Origin: Microcaldota archaeon
GTDB taxonomy: Archaea > Micrarchaeota > Micrarchaeia > Micrarchaeales > CABMGC01
DNA: 14,393 nucleotides
Assembly (NCBI GenBank): GCA_021791075.1
Contig: JAJYXH010000002.1
Span: 1 to 14,393, forward strand
Reading direction: 5' to 3'
A model generated the notes under the pieces. The model was not told the origin of the DNA, made no database searches, and saw nothing but the letters and a program-made list of their open reading frames with translations. Shown piece after piece: positions 1 to 6,669 of the stretch (positions are counted from its first letter, which is position 1; the number at the start of each line of letters is the position of its first letter). The position numbers and the translations under genes are program-made.

Positions 1-389
1 GGCGAATATGCAAATAAAACTGGTGTAGATGCACCCAAAAGTGCTAAAATAGAAGGTATTATCGGCGTACAGCATAATGCGTTAACTAATGTGCCAATAA
101 GAACACCGGCAACAGGTCCGCCTTTTGATGTGCGTATTTTTAATTTGGCAGCGTATATATTGAGTGTTATCATTAGACTTATCATAATTCCAAATATAAA
201 TGAGAAGATTATCTGCATTGGTGTAATGAATTCTATGAACATGGGGTTTATAGTCCCGTTCGGAAGCGATGGGAGGAGAACAAGGTAAATTACAGTAAAT
301 ATGGCTGACAACAGCACTAATAGAAAAACATACCGTCTGTCCTTAAGTACCATGTACATTACAATGCGTTCGTATTTCAACAGAGACAT
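1..389 (-). CDS. Partial multi-pass membrane protein with a Cys-Cys-x-Pro helix (C-terminus beyond left edge)
   Basis: A - strand frame is open from an ATG at 389 to the left edge, giving 129 residues without a stop. Three hydrophobic segments are visible at about residues 20-42, 55-81 and 91-121. The third contains Cys106-Cys107-Thr-Pro109 followed by a hydrophobic run ending in Gly. A vicinal cysteine pair just before a proline inside a helix is the hallmark of the first helix of mercury transporters such as MerT, so transport of Hg(II) or another thiophilic metal is a reasonable inference; a thiol-redox membrane protein is the alternative. It is third in a leftward operon after the ArsR regulator and the thioredoxin-like membrane protein, 49 bases past the latter's stop. 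No strong ribosome site precedes the ATG. It is AT-rich compared with genes to the right. No named family is recognised with certainty. Confidence 0.72.
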   Translation of the reverse strand, partial: MSLLKYERIVMYMVLKDRRYVFLLVLLSAIFTVIYLVLLPSLPNGTINPMFIEFITPMQIIFSFIFGIMISLMITLNIYAAKLKIRTSKGGPVAGVLIGTLVNALCCTPIIPSILALLGASTPVLFAYS

Positions 390-438
390 CGTATCAAAAT
401 TTTTATTTTAAGCTAGCAAAATCTGCAGATTCATGCAT

Positions 439-1158
439 CTATGCCTCCTGTATGACGCTGCCTATATTATTTACAAGCCCGGTGCTCGAAGTGTTTATTA
501 TTACTCCATTGGAGTTTATTACATAATATATTTCTAGGTACTCTTTTGGGTCATACGAATAGGTTGCATTAAGGTTTGAGGTCCCGTATAATAGCCAGGT
601 CTTGTTCTGTGTGTACCCTTCACCATATTTGGACGAGAAATCTGACAGGGATGGGCCCGGCTCGCCTAAATCATCATAAAGCTCAATTGTTACAAACCGC
701 GCACCCTTTGCATGTATCTCATTATAATATCCGTTATTTGCCAGAATACTCTCGCTTTCTTGGCATGATGGGCACCATGTAGTCACAAACCACAGTACTA
801 CTGGTCGGCCTCTCAGGCTGCTAAGGGTGATATTTGTACCATTTGTCAAGGTTATTGGAATGTTTGGAGCCACTTCACCAATTGCCACATTGGCTATGCC
901 GTATGCCGACTGGACGCTTGACGTATGTGGTGCAAAGAAACCAAAAATACCGAGACTGCTCAAACCTATTAACACAACAGGGATGCCACAGCACGCTATT
1001 GCGGCTGCTAGTATTATGGCACGTGCACTTATGCCCGACTTCTTTATCTCATTAATGCCCAGGTTGCCTTTTTCTGGCTTGTGCTTGTCATTGAAATGCA
1101 TCAGAAGTCCGGAATCTGACTCGAAGTCCTTGTTACAAAATCGGCATTTACTTGACAT
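439..1158 (-). CDS. Membrane-anchored thioredoxin-like protein with N-terminal C2H2-like zinc finger and MerT-like Cys-Cys helix
   Basis: Three parts follow one another, numbered from the ATG at 1158. First is a C-x2-C-x12-H-x4-H finger (Cys5, Cys8, His21, His26). Second is one transmembrane helix at about 47-76 with Cys56-Cys57-Gly-Ile-Pro60, which lines up with the Cys-Cys-x-x-Pro-x-Val-Leu-Ile pattern of MerT helix 1. Third is a TlpA/peroxiredoxin-like thioredoxin domain at about 96-239 with Trp-Cys129-Pro-Ser-Cys132. Basic residues before the helix suggest that the finger is cytoplasmic and the thioredoxin domain outside. An upstream GTG at 1176 would overlap the regulator's stop by four bases (GTGA) and add six residues. 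I prefer the ATG because it sits a few bases after an AGGGG run and directly before the finger. The protein may bind or reduce Hg(II) outside and pass it inward; cytochrome-maturation or general disulfide roles are alternatives. Confidence 0.82.
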   Translation of the reverse strand: MSSKCRFCNKDFESDSGLLMHFNDKHKPEKGNLGINEIKKSGISARAIILAAAIACCGIPVVLIGLSSLGIFGFFAPHTSSVQSAYGIANVAIGEVAPNIPITLTNGTNITLSSLRGRPVVLWFVTTWCPSCQESESILANNGYYNEIHAKGARFVTIELYDDLGEPGPSLSDFSSKYGEGYTQNKTWLLYGTSNLNATYSYDPKEYLEIYYVINSNGVIINTSSTGLVNNIGSVIQEA

Positions 1159-1172
1159 TGTTGCCCCTAGTC

Positions 1173-1517
1173 TCACTTATTATAAATGCTTTGAGCGCCT
1201 TCCTTTATTTCTGACAGGATATCGCAGTTCTTCAGCTCTTTACAGAATAGAGACGCGTGCTTGTTTGCGGCGTTCAGGATAGGTATCACGGAAGCCTTAT
1301 TTAACTCGTATATTATCATCCTTCCGTTTCTGCTCGACTTTACAAAGCCGCAGTTCCTCAAACAGAAAAGCTCGTGGGATACTCTAGATTGCGCCTCGCC
1401 TACTCGAATGCAAATTGCTTCTACGCTCTTTGGACCGTCCAACAGCGTATCGATGATTTTAAGCCTGACGGAGTTTGCCAGCGCCTTGAAAACAAGCACG
1501 TTATCTGAGCTGTTCAT
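1173..1517 (-). CDS. ArsR-family metal-responsive winged-helix repressor, probable mer regulator
   Basis: The 114-residue protein has the ArsR/SmtB layout: an N-terminal helix with Phe-Lys-Ala-Leu-Ala-Asn and Arg-Leu-Lys-Ile-Ile, a recognition helix around 40-56, and a beta wing around 58-72. Cysteines at 36, 52, 56, 92 and 98 are candidates for metal binding; Cys36 lies in the helix that carries the ELCVCDL metal motif in classical ArsR, and Cys92/Cys98 lie in the C-terminal helix as in some Cd/Pb/Hg sensors. It is transcribed divergently from merA and its stop overlaps a possible GTG start of the next gene, so it likely heads the leftward operon and represses both directions. An inverted repeat covers its start codon. 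Known Sulfolobus mer operons also use a winged-helix regulator rather than bacterial MerR. Hg(II) is inferred as inducer; arsenic or another thiophilic metal is possible. Confidence 0.88.
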   Translation of the reverse strand: MNSSDNVLVFKALANSVRLKIIDTLLDGPKSVEAICIRVGEAQSRVSHELFCLRNCGFVKSSRNGRMIIYELNKASVIPILNAANKHASLFCKELKNCDILSEIKEGAQSIYNK

Positions 1518-1555
1518 ATATGTTAATATTTATATATGAAGATTTATATATATTT
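1515..1555. promoter_or_regulatory. Divergent mer promoter with shared AT-rich TATA region and 24-bp inverted repeat
   Basis: The run at 1543-1555 reads as a TATA box on both strands. On the - strand it is about 30 bases before the regulator's ATG, as expected for a leaderless transcript. On the + strand it would start merA mRNA near 1575-1580, with a leader of roughly 65 bases. An inverted repeat with 7-bp arms, CATATAT at 1515-1521 and ATATATG at 1532-1538 with a 10-bp spacer, overlaps the regulator's start codon and is a candidate operator. The arms are simple AT sequence, so chance symmetry is possible. Confidence 0.55.
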
Positions 1556-1642
1556 CTACTGTTAATTTTGAGGTTATGGGAGCATCTAAACGATGTTAGA
1601 GGGGAATCGATTATGACGGTGTAAAATACTCAAGGTATTAAT

Positions 1643-3070
1643 ATGGGGAATTTAGAATACGAACTGGTCATATTGGGCAACGGCGCAGCTGCTTTTGCCG
1701 CTGCCATTAAGGCAGATGAGCTCGGCAAGAAAACCGCCATGATAAAAGGCGGTACAATCGGCGGAACGTGCGTTAATGTGGGCTGTGTTCCAAGCAAAAG
1801 ACTTCTCGTTAGCGGGGAGGTTATAAGAAATACAAGAAATCACAATTTAGGCGAAAATGCAATAGTGCAACATGACGAAGAGTTTGATTTCACTAAAATA
1901 ATGGAATTCAAGAAGAAGCTTGTGGAAAACATGAGGCACGAAAAATATGAAAATGTGCTGAGCAAGCTCAAGAATGTGGAGTTGTACGAAGGCATGGCGG
2001 GGTTCATCTCTGAAAAAAAGGTGGAGATTAGGCGCAATGGCAAAAGCACAGTTATTTCAGGGGAAAAATTTGTCATAGCAACTGGCGCCAGCCCGTCGAT
2101 ACCGAAACTACAAGGAACAGATAGCATAGATTACTGGACAAACATAGAGGGGCTTGAGCAGGAAAAGGTTCCCGAGTCGCTTATAGTCATTGGCGGGCGC
2201 GCCCTAGGTTTAGAATTTGCGCAGATGTACAACAGATTTGGAACCAGAGTAACCGTTCTACAAAGAAGCCCGTCGCTCATTCCTGAGGAGGAGCCGGAGA
2301 TGGCAAAAGCCCTTAAAACATATCTGGAAGAGGATGGCATAGCAATACATACGGGTGTTGCTCTCAAGAGTTTTGAGAAAAATGCTAAAAACAACCGGGT
2401 TATTGTGAGAGCAGAGATTAATGGCCGGCAGGTTATGTTTGAGTCATCATCGATCCTCTTTGCTACTGGCAGGGCTCCAAACACAAAGTCACTAAATGTC
2501 GAAAACGCCAAGATTAAACTTGATACTAAAGGAGAAATAACTATTGATTCAGAAATGAGAACAAATAATCCCAATATATTTGCTGCTGGCGATGTAACCG
2601 GAGAGCCGATGCTAGAGTCTCTGGCGGCCAGAGAGGGCACATACGCCGTAGAGAATGCGCTCTTGGGCTTACATAAAAAAATAGACAAGAGCACTGTACC
2701 GAAGGCCATATTCACCGATCCGCAGTTTGCAAGCGTTGGTATAACAGAGAGTGAAGCACTTGAAAGGTTCAGGGCTTGCACATGCAGATTGGTTAGATTC
2801 ACGGATGTGCCGAAAGCGATTATATTGGGGGATACAAGAGGCATGATAAAGATGGTTGCGCATCCCGAGACTCACGTAATCTTGGGCGTGCAGATACTCT
2901 CACCGATGGCTGCTGAAATCATCCATGAGGCTGCGATGATAATAAAGGATAGGTACAGGATAGAGGATGTGATAGATACCATACATGTATTTCCAACGAT
3001 GTCAGAATCTTTAAAGATAGTTGCCCAATCTTTCTTTAGAAGCGTCAAGGACACAAGTTGCTGTATATAA
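1643..3070 (+). CDS. merA: Mercuric reductase, short form without N-terminal metal-binding domain
   Basis: This cytoplasmic flavoprotein reduces Hg(II) to volatile Hg(0) with NADPH. The 475 residues carry an FAD motif at 12-17, the redox-active pair Cys43-x4-Cys48 in GGTCVNVGCVPSK, a nicotinamide-nucleotide motif from Gly184, a second FAD motif with Gly316-Asp317, and the C-terminal dimerisation domain. The last residues are Cys473-Cys474-Ile, the vicinal pair that hands Hg(II) to the active site in MerA and is absent from lipoamide dehydrogenases. There is no MerP-like N-terminal domain. The C-terminal motif is His448-Val-Phe-Pro-Thr-Met-Ser-Glu, between the His-x-x-Pro-Thr-x-Ser-Glu of lipoamide dehydrogenases and the Phe-Pro-Tyr-Leu-Thr-Met of bacterial MerA; the Tyr of the latter is missing. 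The start at 1643 follows a weak AAGG. A T-run near 3095 may end the transcript. Confidence 0.93.
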   Translation: MGNLEYELVILGNGAAAFAAAIKADELGKKTAMIKGGTIGGTCVNVGCVPSKRLLVSGEVIRNTRNHNLGENAIVQHDEEFDFTKIMEFKKKLVENMRHEKYENVLSKLKNVELYEGMAGFISEKKVEIRRNGKSTVISGEKFVIATGASPSIPKLQGTDSIDYWTNIEGLEQEKVPESLIVIGGRALGLEFAQMYNRFGTRVTVLQRSPSLIPEEEPEMAKALKTYLEEDGIAIHTGVALKSFEKNAKNNRVIVRAEINGRQVMFESSSILFATGRAPNTKSLNVENAKIKLDTKGEITIDSEMRTNNPNIFAAGDVTGEPMLESLAAREGTYAVENALLGLHKKIDKSTVPKAIFTDPQFASVGITESEALERFRACTCRLVRFTDVPKAIILGDTRGMIKMVAHPETHVILGVQILSPMAAEIIHEAAMIIKDRYRIEDVIDTIHVFPTMSESLKIVAQSFFRSVKDTSCCI

Positions 3071-3208
3071 TCAGCATGTGATGTGCAGAAAGAGTTTTTA
3101 AGCCCTGAAGAATTGACGGCCCGGTCGAATAAGACTCGTAAAGTGAGATCTTTGTTGGCGCCTCATTGCGACTCTGTTTGAAGATGAGCATGAATTCGTG
3201 CGCAAACC

Positions 3209-3538
3209 TCATCGATTACTCCTTTTCGATCTGCTTTTTCCTATGCCTTTCCTAAGCCACCTGAGCATCAATGTGTCATACATCTTGTCATAATAGGAGA
3301 GTAGGAAGATCGATACGAAAAGTATCACGGCTATTATCACTATGGCGGTGAGGATGTAATTGAGAAGGAATATCGTCTCAAGTGTTATTCCGGATCTGCC
3401 TGTATTCAGGGAGACCAGAGTGACTGTTGCGATCGCTATGTCTGCTATCAGAGATATAAATGCTACTCTCTCCACGATCTTCTTGAGACTCTTTATTCTC
3501 TCACGCTTTCTCACAGCAATGCCTTTCTCAATCGCCAT
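3209..3538 (-). CDS. Small two-helix membrane protein of unknown function
   Basis: The frame encodes about 109 residues from the ATG at 3538, or 113 from the ATG at 3550. A basic N-terminal segment rich in Arg and Lys is followed by two hydrophobic segments (about 26-46 and 58-83) and a basic C-terminal tail, so both ends should be cytoplasmic. I prefer 3538 because the TATA box at 3561-3570 lies about 27 bases upstream, which fits a leaderless transcript. It lies between the end of merA, on the opposite strand, and the tRNA gene. No family is recognised. The coherent hydrophobic pattern, basic flanks and promoter position support a real gene. Confidence 0.65.
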   Translation of the reverse strand: MAIEKGIAVRKRERIKSLKKIVERVAFISLIADIAIATVTLVSLNTGRSGITLETIFLLNYILTAIVIIAVILFVSIFLLSYYDKMYDTLMLRWLRKGIGKSRSKRSNR

Positions 3539-3560
3539 GATGAACATCATGAGTTAAAGG

Positions 3561-3570
3561 ATATAAATCC
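3561..3570 (-). promoter_or_regulatory. TATA box for the small membrane protein
   Basis: The - strand reads GGATTTATAT here, about 27 bases before the ATG at 3538, the usual archaeal TATA-to-start distance for a leaderless transcript. Confidence 0.4.
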
Positions 3571-3608
3571 TGTTGTCTGATGGTGACGTTGTTTCTGATC
3601 CGTAGGTC

Positions 3609-3683
3609 CGGGCATGACGGGATTTGAACCCGCAACCCTCGGGTCCGAAGCCCGATGCGCTATCCAAGTTGCGCCACATGCCC
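3609..3683 (-). tRNA. tRNA-Arg (anticodon TCG)
   Basis: The - strand folds into a full cloverleaf. The 7-bp acceptor stem is GGGCATG with CATGCCC, and the D stem is GCGC/GCGC with a ten-base loop containing GG. The anticodon stem is TCGGG/CCCGA around loop CTTCGGA (anticodon TCG), the variable loop is five bases, and the T stem is GCGGG/CCCGT around TTCAAAT. The discriminator base is G at 3609. The bases after it are GA, so CCA is not encoded and must be added after transcription. There is no intron. Arg(UCG) would read CGA and, by wobble, possibly other CGN codons. Confidence 0.96.
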
Positions 3684-3762
3684 TTGCTTAAGTATGTACG
3701 CATAGCTCTTTATTGATATTGCGGTCGTGTTTGATGGGTTCCTTGCCCCGCCTACTATCACC

Positions 3763-3770
3763 TTTATAAA
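3763..3770 (+). promoter_or_regulatory. TATA box of the polymerase operon
   Basis: TTTATAAA lies 31-38 bases before the ATG at 3801, so transcription would start just before the coding region with a very short leader. A second TATA-like run at 3781-3789 is too close to the start to serve in the same way. Confidence 0.5.
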
Positions 3771-3800
3771 CGTTAATTGTTTATAATTATCAGTGATTTT

Positions 3801-4208
3801 ATGATAACAGGACTGGAAGTTACGAAGGTAGAGGCAAACAGGAATCCAAAGGAGGCCATAAACAACATGAAGTTTAACATAAACTTCGATGATGTCAAGG
3901 TTGACAAGGAGAACATTTCTGTAGGATTTACTTTCACTGCAATATACGAAGGAGGAGCACAGAGCAGCGCCAAGGAAGTAGGGAGCATAAAGATAGTCGG
4001 CAACATCATCTCCAAGGAGGCGAAGAAGGACGCGGACGAGATAGCGGCAACATGGAAGGAGAAGAAGACCCTACCGCTCAAGTTCGCCGAGGACGTGATC
4101 AACCTGCTCAACTTCGAGTGCGGCTCAAGAGGCACTCTCGTGGCTTACTCGATAGGAGTGGCGGCACCGCTGCCGCTCTCAAGGGCAAAGCTCACCGAGA
4201 ACCAGTAA
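3801..4208 (+). CDS. Conserved hypothetical protein, possibly SecB-like
   Basis: The 135-residue acidic-to-neutral soluble protein has no signal peptide or membrane segment. Alternating beta-type stretches (about 22-60) precede a charged helix rich in Lys, Asp and Glu (about 70-90), then another helix with a Ser-Arg-Gly-Thr segment and a Pro-Leu-Pro-Leu tail. This order, and the Ser-Arg-Gly-Thr near the C-terminus, recalls the SecB chaperone fold, but the similarity is by eye only and no family is claimed. The ATG at 3801 is preferred over an upstream TTG at 3777 because of the TATA spacing and the GTGAT just before it. It is first in an operon with DNA polymerase B and methionine aminopeptidase, which would fit a general role around nascent proteins or replication. 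Confidence 0.8.
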   Translation: MITGLEVTKVEANRNPKEAINNMKFNINFDDVKVDKENISVGFTFTAIYEGGAQSSAKEVGSIKIVGNIISKEAKKDADEIAATWKEKKTLPLKFAEDVINLLNFECGSRGTLVAYSIGVAAPLPLSRAKLTENQ

Positions 4209-4253
4209 CGCCGGACTTCATCTGCAGGATGCTTGGCTAATTGTAGTGAGTGC

Positions 4254-6668
4254 ATGGACGGCATACTGCTGGAGGGCGTACTGATAGATGCGGGTTACGT
4301 AAACCTAGATAATCGGAGCGCCATAAGGCTCACGCTCAAGGTCGGAAGGGAGATATCGACGCTCTTCGACTTCTCGTTCCATCCCTATTTCTATCTCATA
4401 CCCTCTAGCAAGTACACCGATCCCAAGATGCTTGAGGGAATAAAGGTCATAGACAACGGGGAGGAGATTGGAGTTCTCTCAGCGAGGAAGGCGGAGATCA
4501 TGCTCAAGGGAGAGATGATGCAGGCCTTCGCTGTAGAGGTCGCGACCACAAGGCAGGTGCCCAGGATGAGCGACCATCTCAGGGAGTTCGGGAGCGTATA
4601 CGAGAACGACATCCTCTTCTGGAAGAGGTACATGATAGACAAGAGGATCTCCCCTCTCTCAGGTGTCAGGGTAAAGGCTCACGAGGAGAATGGCATGCTT
4701 GCCGTAGACTCTATAGAGCCCACGGTGATCCGGGACTTCTCGCTCAACTACGTCTGCTTTGACATAGAGACCTACAATCCCAAAGGGGTGATGCCCACGG
4801 CTGATGTCGATCCGGTGATAATGATAAGCTACGCCAACGGGAAGGAGAGGCGCGTCCTCACCACGAAGAAGATAGAGAGGGAGTTCGTAACATCATACGC
4901 CACGGAGAAGGAGATGATAGAGGCATTCGTTGAGGTGGTAAAGAAGTGCGACGCGGACGTTATCGCTGGTTACAACTCGTCAAACTTCGACCTTCCTTAC
5001 CTGATAAAGAGGGCCGAGAAGACCAAGGCGAACTTTGACATGACGCGCTATTGCGAGGAGGTCAAGCCGGAGCACCACGGGCTCATCGAAGCCGTGAAGA
5101 TACCGGGCAGGATAAACGTCGACGTTTACAACGTCACCAAGTTCGTCTCCATAGTGGGCGCTTCGGAGAAGCTGCTCCGGATAAACAACTTCAAGCTTGG
5201 AGAGGTCTACAGGTCGATCGTGGGAGACGAGAAGTTCACCGTTGACAAGGCAAACATCTGGCAGCTCTGGGACGGCACGAAAGAAGAGATTGAGAAACTT
5301 GCGGACTACTCCCTCAGCGACTCAATCGCGCTGGAGAAGCTCTATGAGTTCTTCATGCCTCTTGAGATAGAGATTGCCAAGGTCGCAGGAACCACCCTTG
5401 GAGAGGCGACAATCTCTACAACGGGACAGCTCGTGGAGTATCTCCTCATGAGGTACGCGCGCGATAACAACGAGTTGATACCGAACAAGCCTTCTGAGAT
5501 GGACATAGAGAACAGGATAGCCAACCCTTTCGAGGGGGCGTACGTGAAGACTCCGGACGCGGGAATATACGACAACATAGCGGTATTCGACTTCAGGGGG
5601 CTGTATCCTTCGATAATAATAGCGCACAACATCGACCCGTCAACTGTATGCAAGGGATGCGCCGACTACTATGAGTCTCCTGACGGAGTCCGCTTCAAGA
5701 AGAGCCCGATGGGCATCGTGCCTAAGGCTCTTGAGATGCTCGTTGCAGGAAGAAGCGAGGTGAAGAAGGCGTACAAGAAGGATCCGGACAACAAGACTCT
5801 CGCCGCGAGGTCGCAGGCGCTGAAGATACTTGCCAATTCATTCTACGGATATCTCGGCTATGCCCGTTCGAGGTGGTATGACAGGAGCTGCGCGAGCAGC
5901 GTTACGGCATTCGGCAGGTCATACATAACGAAGACTATGGACGATGCAGAGAGAATGGGATTCAAGGTCCTTTACGGCGACACCGATTCGATTTTTCTAT
6001 TGCTTGGCAATAAGAAGAAGGAGGATGCCGAGGCCTTCCTCAAGTCAGTTAACAAGTCCCTTCCCGGATCAATGGAACTCGAGCTGGAGGACTTCTATGT
6101 GAGAGGGGTCTTCGTGGGCAAGAAGGGCGGGGAGGCAGGAAAGGGCGCAAAGAAGAAGTACGCGCTGCTATCCGAGTCGGGCCGCATAAAGATAAAGGGA
6201 TTTGAGCTCGTGAGGAGGGACTGGTCGTTCGTGGCAAGGAATACGCAGAAGAAGGTCCTCGAGGCAGTGCTTCATGAGGGAAGCAAGGAGAAAGCAGTGG
6301 CTATTGTCAAGGATGTTGTTGCGGAGTTGAAGGCGGGAAGCGTGCCGATCAAGGACCTCGTCATCTACACCCAGCTCAGGAAGAAGATGGACAGCTATGA
6401 CTCCAAGTCGCCGGAGCTGGCGGCGGCGAAGAAGGCGGTGGAGAGGGGGATGGGGAGGGACGAGGTCGAGGGGACGACCATAGGCTATGTCATAACAAAG
6501 AAGGGGAACTCTATATCGGAGAAGGCGGAGCTTGAGAAGTTCGCAACGGACTACGATCCCGAGTATTACATAAAGCACCAGGTCCTTCCGGCAACATTAA
6601 AGATACTTAAGGAGCTAGGCTATAGCGAGGATGAGCTCGTTGAGGGAGGCTCACAGAAGAGGCTTTGA
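4254..6668 (+). CDS. polB: Family B replicative DNA polymerase with 3'-5' exonuclease
   Basis: The 804-residue protein has the archaeal PolB layout. The proofreading domain shows Exo I (Phe-Asp170-Ile-Glu172-Thr-Tyr), Exo II (Tyr-Asn-x3-Asn-Phe-Asp246) and Exo III (Tyr-Ser-Leu-Ser-Asp). The polymerase domain shows motif A (Asp446-Phe-Arg-Gly-Leu-Tyr-Pro-Ser), motif B (Lys-x3-Asn-Ser-Phe-Tyr-Gly) and motif C (Tyr-Gly-Asp576-Thr-Asp578), with Lys-Lys-Lys-Tyr at 633-636 in the place of the KKRY motif. All catalytic acids are present and there is no intein. A TTG at 4233 could add seven residues; the ATG at 4254 has a GTGAG just upstream. Length is close to the usual ~780. The C-terminus ends Ser-Gln-Lys-Arg-Leu, which starts like a PCNA-binding QxxL motif but stops before the aromatic pair. 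It lies in an operon between the small upstream gene and map. Confidence 0.96.
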   Translation: MDGILLEGVLIDAGYVNLDNRSAIRLTLKVGREISTLFDFSFHPYFYLIPSSKYTDPKMLEGIKVIDNGEEIGVLSARKAEIMLKGEMMQAFAVEVATTRQVPRMSDHLREFGSVYENDILFWKRYMIDKRISPLSGVRVKAHEENGMLAVDSIEPTVIRDFSLNYVCFDIETYNPKGVMPTADVDPVIMISYANGKERRVLTTKKIEREFVTSYATEKEMIEAFVEVVKKCDADVIAGYNSSNFDLPYLIKRAEKTKANFDMTRYCEEVKPEHHGLIEAVKIPGRINVDVYNVTKFVSIVGASEKLLRINNFKLGEVYRSIVGDEKFTVDKANIWQLWDGTKEEIEKLADYSLSDSIALEKLYEFFMPLEIEIAKVAGTTLGEATISTTGQLVEYLLMRYARDNNELIPNKPSEMDIENRIANPFEGAYVKTPDAGIYDNIAVFDFRGLYPSIIIAHNIDPSTVCKGCADYYESPDGVRFKKSPMGIVPKALEMLVAGRSEVKKAYKKDPDNKTLAARSQALKILANSFYGYLGYARSRWYDRSCASSVTAFGRSYITKTMDDAERMGFKVLYGDTDSIFLLLGNKKKEDAEAFLKSVNKSLPGSMELELEDFYVRGVFVGKKGGEAGKGAKKKYALLSESGRIKIKGFELVRRDWSFVARNTQKKVLEAVLHEGSKEKAVAIVKDVVAELKAGSVPIKDLVIYTQLRKKMDSYDSKSPELAAAKKAVERGMGRDEVEGTTIGYVITKKGNSISEKAELEKFATDYDPEYYIKHQVLPATLKILKELGYSEDELVEGGSQKRL

Positions 6669-6669
6669 G

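Noticed and set aside
91..288. + strand open frame of 65 codons
   Set aside because: It lies opposite the coherent - strand membrane gene (1-389) and has no promoter or family likeness.
2131..2844. - strand frame of 237 codons over merA
   Set aside because: Antisense shadow of merA with no recognisable domain or start signals.
3071..3208. Attachment repeat or small RNA between merA and the small membrane gene
   Set aside because: No copy of the tRNA 3' end and no properly spaced C/D box pair could be found by eye.
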